DNA of 64,000 bases from Rhizosphaericola mali (GCF_004337365.2 NZ_CP044016.1:2108001-2172000); one strand, 5' to 3'. Positions 41,755-50,621 are shown, counted from the stretch's first letter. Numbers and translations: made by a program. The notes: a model not told the origin generated them from the letters alone.

Positions 41755-42948
41755 ATGGTAAGTGCATCTCCAATGTTTTTGGTTACGCCAGTATATCATG
41801 CTAACTATAATTCAACTGCAAATGTTGTAATCAATCAAGGCGGTACCGACAGCGGAAAAACTTATGCGATTATGCAGTTGCTTCTGACTAAGGCAATTAC
41901 ATTTGATGCGCCACATGAAGACCCTATTATTACTGTTGTTGGCGAGTCTGTTCCAAACTTGAAAAAAGGTGCATGGAGAAAGGCTAAAGAGATTATTGGA
42001 AATACTCCAATGCTGCAATCCTATATAAAAGGGACAATCAATGAATCAGATCGTATTATAAATTTCATTACCGGCTGGACAATGGAGTTTATCTCTTGTA
42101 CGGATGAACAATCAGCTAAGCAAGGCAAAAGGCAGTATTTGTTTGTAAATGAAGCAAACGGTATCAACTATCCTATTTTTTGGCAATTGGCAAAACGTAC
42201 TAGGCGGCAAACATTTATTGACTATAACCCCTCAGCTCCTTTTTGGGCTCATGAAAATCTTATTGGAACGGACAAATTTAGTAATGACTTATCTGCGAGC
42301 GTTCAGTTAATTATTTCTGATCACAGACACAATACATTCTTATCTGAAGAAGACCATTTTAGAACGGAAAATATTAAGGATCCTGAACTTTGGAAAGTGT
42401 ATGCACGCGGAAAGACTGGAAATCTATCTGGTTTAATATTTCCAAATTGGCGCAAAATTCCAGATGATCAATTTCCTTGGGATGCACCTTTTGTAGGCGG
42501 CTTAGACTTTGGATATACCAATGATCCAACAGCTGGTGTGAGAGTGTCCAGAGTGGGCGATTCTATATTTATCCATGAGTTATTCTATGAAACCGGACTA
42601 GCGCCAGTAAAACAAGCTCAGTTGTTCCGTGCAAATGGTTTTGATACCAATTCTATTATCTATTGCGAACATGATCCTGATAGTATCGCAGCACTCCGAA
42701 AACAACGCCTTAAAGCATTACCGGCAAGAAAAGGAAAAGGTAGTATTAATGCAGGTATTCAATTTCTCAAACAATTCAATGTATTCTACACAGCTTCATC
42801 AGAAAATATCCATAACGAGAAAACAAAATACATGTGGTTAACTGATCCAGCAACGGGGAAATCAACCAACACCGCAATAGATCAATTCAATCACCTAATG
42901 GATGCTTCTCGTTATGGGGCTTATACAATGTGGGGGTTAAGGGCGTAA
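41755..42948 (+). CDS. terL: Terminase large subunit
   Basis: 397 residues. The ATPase has a Walker A GGTDSGKT at residues 29-36 and a Walker B-like QYLFVNEAN. The C-terminal RNase H-like nuclease begins at FVGGLDFGYTNDPTAGVRVS, with EHDPDS further on. It pumps DNA into procapsids and cuts concatemers. Of the PBSX/phage_terminase_3 type. The Shine-Dalgarno AAGGAGGTG is 5 bp before the TAA-ATG junction. Confidence 0.92.
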   Translation: MVSASPMFLVTPVYHANYNSTANVVINQGGTDSGKTYAIMQLLLTKAITFDAPHEDPIITVVGESVPNLKKGAWRKAKEIIGNTPMLQSYIKGTINESDRIINFITGWTMEFISCTDEQSAKQGKRQYLFVNEANGINYPIFWQLAKRTRRQTFIDYNPSAPFWAHENLIGTDKFSNDLSASVQLIISDHRHNTFLSEEDHFRTENIKDPELWKVYARGKTGNLSGLIFPNWRKIPDDQFPWDAPFVGGLDFGYTNDPTAGVRVSRVGDSIFIHELFYETGLAPVKQAQLFRANGFDTNSIIYCEHDPDSIAALRKQRLKALPARKGKGSINAGIQFLKQFNVFYTASSENIHNEKTKYMWLTDPATGKSTNTAIDQFNHLMDASRYGAYTMWGLRA

Positions 42949-42958
42949 TGTAAAATAC

Positions 42959-43678
42959 TTAATATCCTATCAAATGCAATACCGTTTTTGAAGCTACATC
43001 TATGATAAACTTTTTGAATATTTCCTTTACAAGAGGAAAGCTCGCCTTTCTACATTTACCTAGAAAGATAGAAAGATTTTTAATAGTTTCCCTTTTAGTC
43101 GTTGAAGTGATATTATCTTTTAATGTTTCTAAATTTGATTTTAATGCTTCTAGTTGCTCGATTTTATCTCTATTATTAGCATTTAATTTTGATTTTTCTA
43201 TTGCGGTATCTAAATTATTTTCAACGTCTAAATAAAAATTGTAAATAACATCTTGTTGTTCGAAATTTAAAGGGTTATTTAATGTTTCATCATTTGGGTC
43301 TAATTCAAATTTTTCATAATATTCACCTGCATAAAAGTTTGCAATATCTTCATTATACAAATACTCAACTTTCTTGTATTCTTTTATAAGCAAAACCCAT
43401 GTATTAACTATAGAGCTTAATGAATTAAAATTTATTTCCGATTTTAAAGATTCACTTTTTAGCCCATTTGAGGGATAATATTCTACATCAATAACAAATG
43501 AATTGCCTTTAATATTTGAGGAAGAAATAATGAAATAAAATGAGTCATTTATATTAGACCTTATTTCTATCAATAGAGTTTTGTTGTATTTAGCAAATAA
43601 AACATCATTATGTTTTTTCAACAATTCATTTATTGCTGTAGCAATAGTTATAGGTATGAAGGGTTTATTATCAGCCAT
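42959..43678 (-). CDS. Hypothetical cytoplasmic protein, antisense insertion between terL and portal
   Basis: 239 residues without signal peptide. The N-terminal part is beta-rich (LLIEIRSNINDSFYFIISSS). A helical region follows (DVENNLDTAIEKSKLNANNR, IEQLEALKSNLETLKDNITS) with coiled-coil character. The C-terminus ends in a helix with FIIDVASKTVLHLIGY. It interrupts the late operon on the opposite strand, as expected for a moron expressed in the lysogen. No family is recognised. Confidence 0.6.
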   Translation of the reverse strand: MADNKPFIPITIATAINELLKKHNDVLFAKYNKTLLIEIRSNINDSFYFIISSSNIKGNSFVIDVEYYPSNGLKSESLKSEINFNSLSSIVNTWVLLIKEYKKVEYLYNEDIANFYAGEYYEKFELDPNDETLNNPLNFEQQDVIYNFYLDVENNLDTAIEKSKLNANNRDKIEQLEALKSNLETLKDNITSTTKRETIKNLSIFLGKCRKASFPLVKEIFKKFIIDVASKTVLHLIGY

Positions 43679-43739
43679 TTTTTATTTACAAATATAAAGT
43701 CTAACATAACAATAATTTACTTTATTCAATAAATAAAAA

Positions 43740-43763
43740 CCCTTTGGCTATTAACCAAAGGGG
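43740..43763. terminator. Hairpin terminator
   Basis: CCCTTTGG, loop CTATTAA, CCAAAGGGG, with A runs on the left. In the leftward direction it would insulate the gene at 42959-43678 from upstream transcription. A 13-codon frame follows at 43777. Confidence 0.6.
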
Positions 43764-43810
43764 TAAATCTAAAAATATGGAAGAAACTAAGAAACCAGGC
43801 GACAACAAAA

Positions 43811-43862
43811 CTAAATAAATTAGTTTATAAATACTAACTTTATTAGTATTTAATTATCTTTG
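43811..43862 (+). promoter_or_regulatory. Tandem CTAA-N5-TTAG sites and promoter of the Com-like gene
   Basis: CTAAATAAATTAG (43811-43823) and CTAACTTTATTAG (43834-43846) start 23 bp apart, and the second lies inside the larger palindrome AAATACTAACTTTATTAGTATTT pattern. The -7 box TATCTTTG is at 43855-43862, 17 bp before the gene's ATG. This looks like an activator or repressor site at a late promoter. Confidence 0.65.
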
Positions 43863-43879
43863 TTTGAGAAATTTCCATT

Positions 43880-44047
43880 ATGGCTATAAAAGTTTTGAGA
43901 TTAAATGAATTCAGATGTACATGCTGCAATTATCTACTCGCAAAACTGAATATGCAAATAGGAATAATGGAAACTAAATGTCCAAAATGTAAGACTATCA
44001 ATAGGATAGAAACTATTAAGGATAAAACAAAAATAGACGGCCAATAG
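43880..44047 (+). CDS. Mu Com-like zinc-finger protein
   Basis: 55 residues. FRCTCCNYLL and ETKCPKCKTINR supply two CxxC pairs in the layout of phage Mu Com (small Cys4 zinc protein with a basic tail). Mu Com binds a hairpin in mom mRNA to start its translation. Here the gene is followed by a long hairpin that ends right before the portal start, so a post-transcriptional role on that transcript is a reasonable hypothesis. Confidence 0.75.
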   Translation: MAIKVLRLNEFRCTCCNYLLAKLNMQIGIMETKCPKCKTINRIETIKDKTKIDGQ

Positions 44048-44091
44048 AGCTGCAATAAATTAAGTCGGATAAATAAATTAAGATCGCCAGG

Positions 44092-44136
44092 AGCGGCAAT
44101 ATCATTACAGAAATGTAGTGTTATTGCCGCTTTTTT
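44092..44136 (+). terminator. Long hairpin with T run just before the portal start
   Basis: Arms AGCGGCAATA and TATTGCCGCT, then a mismatch, then CATTAC paired with GTAGTG, loop AGAAAT, followed by six T: about 16 bp. Formally it is a strong intrinsic terminator, yet the portal ATG is only 11 bp after it. It could be an attenuator or a target of the Com-like protein. Confidence 0.75.
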
Positions 44137-44147
44137 CATATTACCCA

Positions 44148-45620
44148 ATGAAAGAATTGTCAACGCAGAAAATACAAAAATTGTCAGTCTCAACGAGACT
44201 AAAAGCGGCTGGTGGACAATTGGTTCGTGGAAACCTTGGAAATGCGGTCAAATGCTTAACGGTAAGTTCTGAAAAGGTAATTGATAGTTCCAACTACAGA
44301 GGTAGTTCTTTCTTTTGGGGTTCAAATGGCGAAGAAGTTTATTTCGATTATAGTGGCCGTAATAGTTCTTTGACAGCGTATAAGTATTGCTCTCCAGTCT
44401 TTTCCATAATTACACAAAAGGCGCAAGCTTTAGCTAATGGTCAAGTTTGGATATTAGATACTCAAGGACAAAACAATGGCAAAGAATCTGTTACTCCAAT
44501 TGCTAAACAATTGAGAGCGTTGATGTATAGACCAAATTTCTTTCAGTCCTGGAAACAGTTGGAAGGTCAACTCTATACAAATGTGCAAATACACGGCTTT
44601 GCAGTATTACTTCCTATTGTTCCAGTTGGTTTTGAGCGTATTGAAGCAAAGAGGTTGTGGTGTATTCCAAGCCATCTATTGACGATCACATTCAAAACTA
44701 ATATTTCCTATTTCCAAGCTGAGTCATTTGCAGATACTATTGAATCGATCTATTTGAGTGCTGGTGGAGTTTCAACACAAATGAATCCAGCAGATTTAAT
44801 ATTTATCAATGACACTACAACCAGTTGTGATATTGTAGGCCTTGCAACAAGTAGATTAGAGCCAAACCAACAGCAAATTAATAACATCATCGGTGCAATG
44901 TCTGCTAGAGGTTCTTTGATTAGTACACGTGGTGCATTAGGGTTATTGACTCAAAATCCTAATGCAATGGGAGAAATCCCAATGAGCCCTGAAGAAAAAG
45001 AATCTCTACAAAATGACTTCAAACGCTATGGCATCCAAAAGAACCAATGGAAAGTAATCATAACTGATATGTCTTTGAATTGGCAACAAATGGGTTTTGC
45101 AACTAAAGACTTAATGTTATTCGAGGAAATTGATGATGACGTTCAAAAACTATGTTATAGTTATGGATATCCATATCAACTATTTAGTAGCAATGGTAAA
45201 GCTTCTTCAATGGCAGGAACAGAGGTTGATTCTTGGATGAAAAGACTATATGAAGGCTCCATTATTCCAGAAGCAAATAATCTCTATGAGCAATTAAACA
45301 GAGCCTTCAATCTCGATCGATACAACTTAGTAATCGACAAAGACTTTAGTCAACTATCTGTATTACAAGAAAATGAAAAAGAAAAAGCAGCGGCTAGGCT
45401 TACTAGAAACAATGCTTTGCAAATTGAATTTTTCTGCAATCTTATTACGCTCAATCAATGGCGTGTAGCCAATGGAGAGGATCCTGTTTCACAGACCAAT
45501 GGTATTGGTGATAAGTATTACTATGAATTAGTGTCCTTAGGAATCGTATTTAAAACATCTTCAAATAGTTCTCAAAATGGAAATAACGAAAACGGCGGAT
45601 CAAGCGCAACTACAAGTTAA
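44148..45620 (+). CDS. Portal protein
   Basis: 490 residues from ATG at 44148; an earlier GTG at 44118 lies inside the hairpin and is less likely. It is HK97-type: SPVFSIITQKAQALANGQVW near residue 80, PMSPEEKESLQNDFKRYGIQ, and DDVQKLCYSYGYPYQLFS with a long helix after it (IIPEANNLYEQLNRAFNLD). It forms the dodecameric ring for DNA passage. The C-terminus is Asn/Ser-rich. Confidence 0.88.
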   Translation: MKELSTQKIQKLSVSTRLKAAGGQLVRGNLGNAVKCLTVSSEKVIDSSNYRGSSFFWGSNGEEVYFDYSGRNSSLTAYKYCSPVFSIITQKAQALANGQVWILDTQGQNNGKESVTPIAKQLRALMYRPNFFQSWKQLEGQLYTNVQIHGFAVLLPIVPVGFERIEAKRLWCIPSHLLTITFKTNISYFQAESFADTIESIYLSAGGVSTQMNPADLIFINDTTTSCDIVGLATSRLEPNQQQINNIIGAMSARGSLISTRGALGLLTQNPNAMGEIPMSPEEKESLQNDFKRYGIQKNQWKVIITDMSLNWQQMGFATKDLMLFEEIDDDVQKLCYSYGYPYQLFSSNGKASSMAGTEVDSWMKRLYEGSIIPEANNLYEQLNRAFNLDRYNLVIDKDFSQLSVLQENEKEKAAARLTRNNALQIEFFCNLITLNQWRVANGEDPVSQTNGIGDKYYYELVSLGIVFKTSSNSSQNGNNENGGSSATTS

Positions 45621-45750
45621 GCAGCAACTTGAAAAGCAATACAAAGAAGCTGAAAGCGAAGCCATCAGATCTATAATCAAGAAAAAGCTCGAAACAGTAA
45701 AGCAATCTATTTATAACAACGAAAATTCGATCACAAAATGTCCTTCTTAG
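45577..45750 (+). CDS. Small basic protein between portal and protease
   Basis: 57 residues overlapping the end of the portal gene by 44 bp and the protease start by 13 bp. It is helical and charged (QLQVKQQLEKQYKEAESEAI, IIKKKLETVKQSIYN). It may be a small head or scaffold accessory. The chance of an accidental frame is moderate. Confidence 0.45.
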   Translation: MEITKTADQAQLQVKQQLEKQYKEAESEAIRSIIKKKLETVKQSIYNNENSITKCPS

Positions 45751-46607
45751 TAGAAAGTAAAACATTGAATAAAAAATACACTGACAAAAAAATGTTAGTG
45801 CGTGATCTTATTACCAATAAGGACGAAATAATCCTTCTTAAAAAAGCTGCCATTAAAAAAACGGATGAAGTCGGTTACAGAATAAAAGAATCTTCTAGTA
45901 CTGCGAAAGCGGATAATGGAGATAATAATCCAATTCTACAACTGGGTGATACTATTCATAGTGTTATAAACACAACGAACATTATAGATAGTCATGACGA
46001 CTTGCATTTACCAGGTATCTGGAATAAATCCGTTGCAGAACAGAATGGTAAAACATTCCATCTCGTAGGGCACAACTTTGATTTTAGTCAAATAGTAGGT
46101 TATCCGAAAAATGTATCTATTGAGGTTAGAACATTGCCCTGGGCTTCATTAGGCAAAGATTACGATGGTTATACAGATGCTTTGATATTTCATACTATCA
46201 TGAGTGATAAAACTAATCCTGATGTATTCAAGGCATATCGTGATAATGATCCAGTTCAACATTCAATTAGAATGAAATATGTAAATCTTTCTTTGGCTAT
46301 CAATGATCCAGAAGAAAAGTCATATTTCGACCGCTGGAATACTTATTATCCATCAATTGCCAATAAAGAGGTGGCGGATGAATTAGGATATTTCTGGGCA
46401 GTCTCAGAAGCTCAAATTTACAAAGAAGGATCTACAGTCCTTTTTGGTTCAAATAGTGAAACGCCTTATCAAGGCTTTACTCCCAATAATGCTGAAAATA
46501 AAGATAATCAACAGCCGTCCGGTAGCACTACAAAAAAGCCGCTCACCAACACTGAACAAGTATTTGACTTAAGTGCAGCGATTCAAAAAACAAATTTTAT
46601 CATCTAA
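45738..46607 (+). CDS. HK97-type prohead protease
   Basis: 289 residues. TIHSVINTTNIIDSHDDLHL, the His in FHLVGHNFDF, and the Ser in QHSIRMKYV fit the Ser-His catalytic pair of phage prohead proteases. It cleaves the capsid N-terminal scaffold region during maturation. It directly precedes the major capsid gene (14 bp). The C-terminus is a hydrophilic tail. Confidence 0.8.
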   Translation: MSFLVESKTLNKKYTDKKMLVRDLITNKDEIILLKKAAIKKTDEVGYRIKESSSTAKADNGDNNPILQLGDTIHSVINTTNIIDSHDDLHLPGIWNKSVAEQNGKTFHLVGHNFDFSQIVGYPKNVSIEVRTLPWASLGKDYDGYTDALIFHTIMSDKTNPDVFKAYRDNDPVQHSIRMKYVNLSLAINDPEEKSYFDRWNTYYPSIANKEVADELGYFWAVSEAQIYKEGSTVLFGSNSETPYQGFTPNNAENKDNQQPSGSTTKKPLTNTEQVFDLSAAIQKTNFII

Positions 46608-46620
46608 TCAATCATTCAAA

Positions 46621-47955
46621 ATGAACGAGAAAGAATTTCAAGACTTAGTTGCCAAAGTTGGCGCAGAAGCGGCTAACAAAATCAAAGCTGAAATGGACGG
46701 TTATGACGCCAAAATGAAAACCATTGCTGAGGATGCAGTTAAAAATGGAGGCGGCCTTACCAAAGAACAGTTTGAAACCTACAAGACCAGCTCTGAAACA
46801 GCAATAAACGAGATCAAAGAAATTGCTAAAAAGCAAGGAACAACTTTGGCTCAATTACAATTGTCCGGTGGAAAAGAGGAAACAAAATCAATCGCATCCG
46901 TTTTCGCTGAAAACAATGATGAATTGAAAAAAGTTTATAGTCAAAGGTCTGGAACAGTTGACTTTATGGTCTATAAAAACTCAAAAGGAGAATGGACTGC
47001 CAGAAAACATGATCCATTAGCAGCTAAAGCAGCTGGTCCACACGCGACAATTGATGCCGTTGGCGCTGCTGGCAATACAGCATCTATCTCTCAAGCCTTT
47101 GGAGCAGCAACATTATTGAGAATGGGTGCAAATGCTGATATTGTAAGTCAATACAGAAACACTCCTTGGATTTTCGATTTAATCAATACAACACAAGCGG
47201 GATGGAGTGATTTGCCATTTGTGATCTGGTTCGAGGAACAAGCAAAACAAGGTGGTTCAACATTGGTAACTGAAGGTGGTACAAAACCTCCAGTTCAATA
47301 TACTTACAAACTTCGTTCTAGCGAGTATAAAAAACGAGCTCAATTGTTGAGTTTCACAGAAGAGTTCAATCTTGATTTTTCTCGCTTGCAAAGTGACATT
47401 ATCGGTAAAGGTCAAACGGATTTGATTAACCAAATCAATTCTGATTTATTGACTGGTATCACAAATGCAGCAACTGCATACAATACAGCAGCGTCTTTCA
47501 CTGGTGGTGTAGCTTTCGCTGATGCAAACGACTTCGATGTTATCGCAGCATTGGCAGCACAAGTTGATAATGCTACGTATGGCAATAGCACTAACGCGGC
47601 AATCATGAGTACTTTCAAAAAGTATCGCATGGGTGTAACAAAATCAACAACTGGCGAATACATTGATCGTCCTTCCGTATTGGATGCAGTGAATTTCATT
47701 GGTAATCCAGATATGGCAGCAGATGCATTGCTTGTTGGAGACTTGAAACAATACAACGCCATTTTACGTGGTGGATTTATTGTAAAAGTTGGTTACAACG
47801 GAACTGACTTTGGCGAAAACAAATTCTCTGTGGTTCAAGAACAATTCTACTTTGACTATATCTCTGATATCAGAAAAGCAGCATTAGTAAAAGGACCAAA
47901 CTTCGCTGATGTTAAAACTGCATTAGCATCGGTAGGTGCTGGCGGTGGAGAATAA
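46621..47955 (+). CDS. Major capsid protein, HK97 fold
   Basis: 444 residues from ATG at 46621. The first 100 residues are a coiled-coil delta/scaffold domain (EAANKIKAEMDGYDAKMKTI, TAINEIKEIAKKQGTTLAQL) that the protease probably removes. The rest has HK97 landmarks such as STLVTEGGTKPPVQYTYKL, YKKRAQLLSFTEEFNLDFS and VVQEQFYFDYISDIRKAALV. It forms the head shell. A terminator follows. Confidence 0.92.
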   Translation: MNEKEFQDLVAKVGAEAANKIKAEMDGYDAKMKTIAEDAVKNGGGLTKEQFETYKTSSETAINEIKEIAKKQGTTLAQLQLSGGKEETKSIASVFAENNDELKKVYSQRSGTVDFMVYKNSKGEWTARKHDPLAAKAAGPHATIDAVGAAGNTASISQAFGAATLLRMGANADIVSQYRNTPWIFDLINTTQAGWSDLPFVIWFEEQAKQGGSTLVTEGGTKPPVQYTYKLRSSEYKKRAQLLSFTEEFNLDFSRLQSDIIGKGQTDLINQINSDLLTGITNAATAYNTAASFTGGVAFADANDFDVIAALAAQVDNATYGNSTNAAIMSTFKKYRMGVTKSTTGEYIDRPSVLDAVNFIGNPDMAADALLVGDLKQYNAILRGGFIVKVGYNGTDFGENKFSVVQEQFYFDYISDIRKAALVKGPNFADVKTALASVGAGGGE

Positions 47956-47972
47956 TCCAAATTAATTAATCG

Positions 47973-47999
47973 GTAAGCTGGTCTATATGATCAGCTTAC
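47973..47999 (+). terminator. Terminator after the capsid gene
   Basis: GTAAGCTG and CAGCTTAC with an 11-nt loop, 17 bp after the capsid stop. The following T content is low. It may lower expression of downstream genes relative to capsid. Confidence 0.65.
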
Positions 48000-48016
48000 T
48001 ATAATTCTTATTTAAA

Positions 48017-48502
48017 ATGGAGAATACAAATTCGACAGAGTCTGTTTTTGGTGCAAAAGTTTCTAATATCAATGTTGGAGAAAATCAAAAACACAAAATC
48101 CCAACAGGAACAGTTGCCGTATATGTGGAATATCCTGAGTCCTATAAAGGAAATCGTCATTATCCAAATAAGACGATACAGCATGTAAGTCCAGAAAGTA
48201 AAGCTTTGTTTATCAAGGCTGGTTTTGGATTTGAAGCTAGCGTTGATGTGAATACTAAGTCTGATAATCAAGTTGATCCTCTAGTATCTGATGCAAACCC
48301 AGAAACTCCAACATCTGATCAAGGGGAAACGGCATCAAGTGATTCCATAGATGACATTCAAGCTGAAATCAATGCAGCTAGTGCACCAGATGCGAATGAT
48401 AGTGCTCCAGTAGCTGATGCAGTAAGCGAAGAAACTGAAAGTGCTGATCAAGGGGAAACGGTTGAGGAAAAGGCAAAGGCTTCTAAAACAGCTAAAAAAT
48501 AG
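48017..48502 (+). CDS. Head-associated protein with acidic repeat tail
   Basis: 161 residues. The folded N-terminal part (VFGAKVSNINVGENQKHKIP) is followed by an acidic, low-complexity tail with the repeat DQGET (SDQGETASS, ADQGETVEE), ending in a Lys-rich tip. Its position suggests a head decoration or connector protein; no family is recognised. The 17-bp repeat TGATCAAGGGGAAACGG occurs at 48316 and 48445. Confidence 0.55.
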   Translation: MENTNSTESVFGAKVSNINVGENQKHKIPTGTVAVYVEYPESYKGNRHYPNKTIQHVSPESKALFIKAGFGFEASVDVNTKSDNQVDPLVSDANPETPTSDQGETASSDSIDDIQAEINAASAPDANDSAPVADAVSEETESADQGETVEEKAKASKTAKK

Positions 48503-48508
48503 TTCATA

Positions 48509-49072
48509 ATGGCAATCATCGACAATTGTTATTTCAAAGGAGAATTACTTATTCCAAATGCGAATGAAACAGGTGCACCAGTCGGTGTGTATCTGAATGC
48601 ATTGGTACCAGGATTTGAGGAAGATCTATTGCGACAAGTATTGGGACATGAGTTGTATGAGCAGTTTATTGCATGGTATAACGCAACGCCAGATGACACA
48701 GAAAGCAAGTGGGCTAAAATTCTAAAAGGAGTTTCTTTTCAAGGAGGAAAACTAGATTTTAGATTGTATTGGAATGGTTTTAAGTCCAACAATAGTCCAA
48801 TTGCTCAATATTGCTACTATCAATTCAAAAAGATAGATGCAACGCAAAGTGTTGATGGCGGTGAAGTTCATACCAATTCTCAAAACGCATCCAACGCATC
48901 TCCCCTACGTAAAATGGTTACAATTTGGAATAAAATGGTTGACCAACTATGTACACTAAAAATGTACATGGATAGTTCTGACGATTTTAAAACTGATGAA
49001 GATTGGATTTTACAAAGCAAGTATGCGTGTTTGAATGAAGTGTATAAAAAAGTAAATGCTTTTGGTATATGA
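48509..49072 (+). CDS. Head-tail connector protein (DUF6712-like)
   Basis: 187 residues. GVYLNALVPGFEEDLLRQVL and the later helical KYACLNEVYKKVNAFGI resemble short Bacteroidota phage connector proteins of the DUF6712 type. It sits in the usual place after the capsid for an adaptor. Its stop overlaps the next ATG (ATGA). Confidence 0.55.
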   Translation: MAIIDNCYFKGELLIPNANETGAPVGVYLNALVPGFEEDLLRQVLGHELYEQFIAWYNATPDDTESKWAKILKGVSFQGGKLDFRLYWNGFKSNNSPIAQYCYYQFKKIDATQSVDGGEVHTNSQNASNASPLRKMVTIWNKMVDQLCTLKMYMDSSDDFKTDEDWILQSKYACLNEVYKKVNAFGI

Positions 49073-49620
49073 TTCCAGTAATAGTTGACATATTGAGAGA
49101 AGTAACACAAAAGACTTCAACCAAATTACAAGGTTTATTGCAAAATAAACCTATCAACTTTTTGCATGGCCATCCAGAGGAAATACAAGATACACTCATT
49201 GAAATGACGAAAGCTTTTGCGATGGATCCAACTCAACCAAATAAATATCCATTAATCGCAGTTTATCAAGATTTTCCTGAGAAATTAGGATCTGAAAGTG
49301 CTGTAATTACTAAGGCGACTTTGCCAATGATCGTTATAGCATGCCTTACGGATAATAAATACAAAGCGCCAAAGCGTATGGAGGTAAATTTCAAACCTCT
49401 ACTCTACCCTATTTACGAGGAATTTATCAAGCAATTAAAGAAATCATCTGCTATTCTTCCAAATGAATACAATGAAATCTTACATACTAAAATAGATCGC
49501 TTGTATTGGGGTACGAATACCGCTGGAAAGACTTTAAATGATTATGTCGATGCAATTGAAATTATGAATATGGAACTCAGGGTTCAAAGAATTACAAATT
49601 CATGTGCTCACAAACTTTAA
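49069..49620 (+). CDS. Head-closure or tail-completion protein
   Basis: 183 residues. It starts within the preceding stop. The sequence IPVIVDILREVTQKTSTKLQ then KYPLIAVYQDFPEKLGSESA fits small phage tail-terminator/completion proteins by size and position; no signature residue is diagnostic. It precedes the tail-tube gene. Confidence 0.5.
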   Translation: MIPVIVDILREVTQKTSTKLQGLLQNKPINFLHGHPEEIQDTLIEMTKAFAMDPTQPNKYPLIAVYQDFPEKLGSESAVITKATLPMIVIACLTDNKYKAPKRMEVNFKPLLYPIYEEFIKQLKKSSAILPNEYNEILHTKIDRLYWGTNTAGKTLNDYVDAIEIMNMELRVQRITNSCAHKL

Positions 49621-49643
49621 TCACTATTTAAAACTTAAATAAA

Positions 49644-50558
49644 ATGGCATTATTAAATCCATGCTCAGTTACAGGTAGAGGCTCCAATACAGGAGTAGAA
49701 TGTGGCAAGACATTAGGCGTGCCTGCTGGTATTATCATGGTGCCAGCAAATGCAAAATGGAGTTTAGCAGATATGCAAGATTTTGCTGCATATATACAAA
49801 CTAAAATCCATGCTGCAGCTTCACAAAGGTGGTATCCAGTATTTACGGACTTGAAAAATTTTGAAGTTACCCAGGACTCTGACACTCAAGAAAACTTTGC
49901 CGACGGTACGAATAAAATGATCCGTTTGGGTGGTTATACTTTGACGTTTTCATTCTTGGAAGGTGGCGAATGTTTAGCAAAATCCTTGCTTTCATTCAAC
50001 AAAAAAGGATATCGCTTTATAGTTGTCGATGTCGATAGCCAATTTAAAGTTCGTAAGAATGGCGATGGATCATATTCAGGATTGAGAGTAACGGATCTTT
50101 ATGCACCTTCTCCAAACTTGAACACATTAGCCGCTTCTTACATGAATCGCATCATTGCAAGTATTTCAGTTGATGAATACATAGAAAAAGCTGAAATCTT
50201 CTTGAATGATACTGATTTGACTGAATTGAACGGACTATTGGAAGTAGAATTGTCTTCTGTTGCCGCTCCAACAGCTACAAAGTTGACCATTTCCGCAAAA
50301 ACAGAATGCGCTGGAACTGATTTATATGATGAGTATGCAGACGCTTTAGCTGTTGTTGATGCTTGGAAAGTAACAGATTCAACTGGTGCAGATGTAGCAA
50401 TTACAGCCGTTGCGAAAAATGACACATTGAAAGCTTGGGAATTAACAGGAGCATTCACAGGAACTATCAAAGTTTCTTTAGTTGCACCTTCTGTATTACA
50501 AGCAACTCCAATTTCTGTTGATGGCTTTGAATCTGAGACGCTATCAATAACACTATAA
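49644..50558 (+). CDS. Major tail (tube) protein with C-terminal Ig-like domain
   Basis: 304 residues. The N-terminal 200 residues (MNRIIASISVDEYIEKAEIF within a beta-rich fold; WYPVFTDLKNFEVTQDSDTQ) fit a phage tail-tube protein. The last 100 (APTATKLTISAKTECAGTDL, AFTGTIKVSLVAP) form a bacterial Ig-like add-on common in tail-tube proteins. A terminator follows, typical of an abundant structural gene. Confidence 0.7.
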   Translation: MALLNPCSVTGRGSNTGVECGKTLGVPAGIIMVPANAKWSLADMQDFAAYIQTKIHAAASQRWYPVFTDLKNFEVTQDSDTQENFADGTNKMIRLGGYTLTFSFLEGGECLAKSLLSFNKKGYRFIVVDVDSQFKVRKNGDGSYSGLRVTDLYAPSPNLNTLAASYMNRIIASISVDEYIEKAEIFLNDTDLTELNGLLEVELSSVAAPTATKLTISAKTECAGTDLYDEYADALAVVDAWKVTDSTGADVAITAVAKNDTLKAWELTGAFTGTIKVSLVAPSVLQATPISVDGFESETLSITL

Positions 50559-50578
50559 TCAGGAAATTTTAAAACTAT

Positions 50579-50609
50579 AAAAGAGCCTGTACAAGATGCA
50601 GGCTCTTTT
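50579..50609 (+). terminator. Intrinsic terminator after the tail-tube gene
   Basis: AAAAGAGCCTG, loop TACAAGATG, CAGGCTCTTTT: a perfect 11-bp stem with A and T runs at the ends. It acts in both directions and isolates the tail-tube transcript. Confidence 0.88.
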
Positions 50610-50621
50610 CGAACTAAGAAG

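Noticed and set aside
44118-44147. GTG start giving a longer portal protein
   Set aside because: It would begin inside the arm and T run of the hairpin; the ATG at 44148 follows it.
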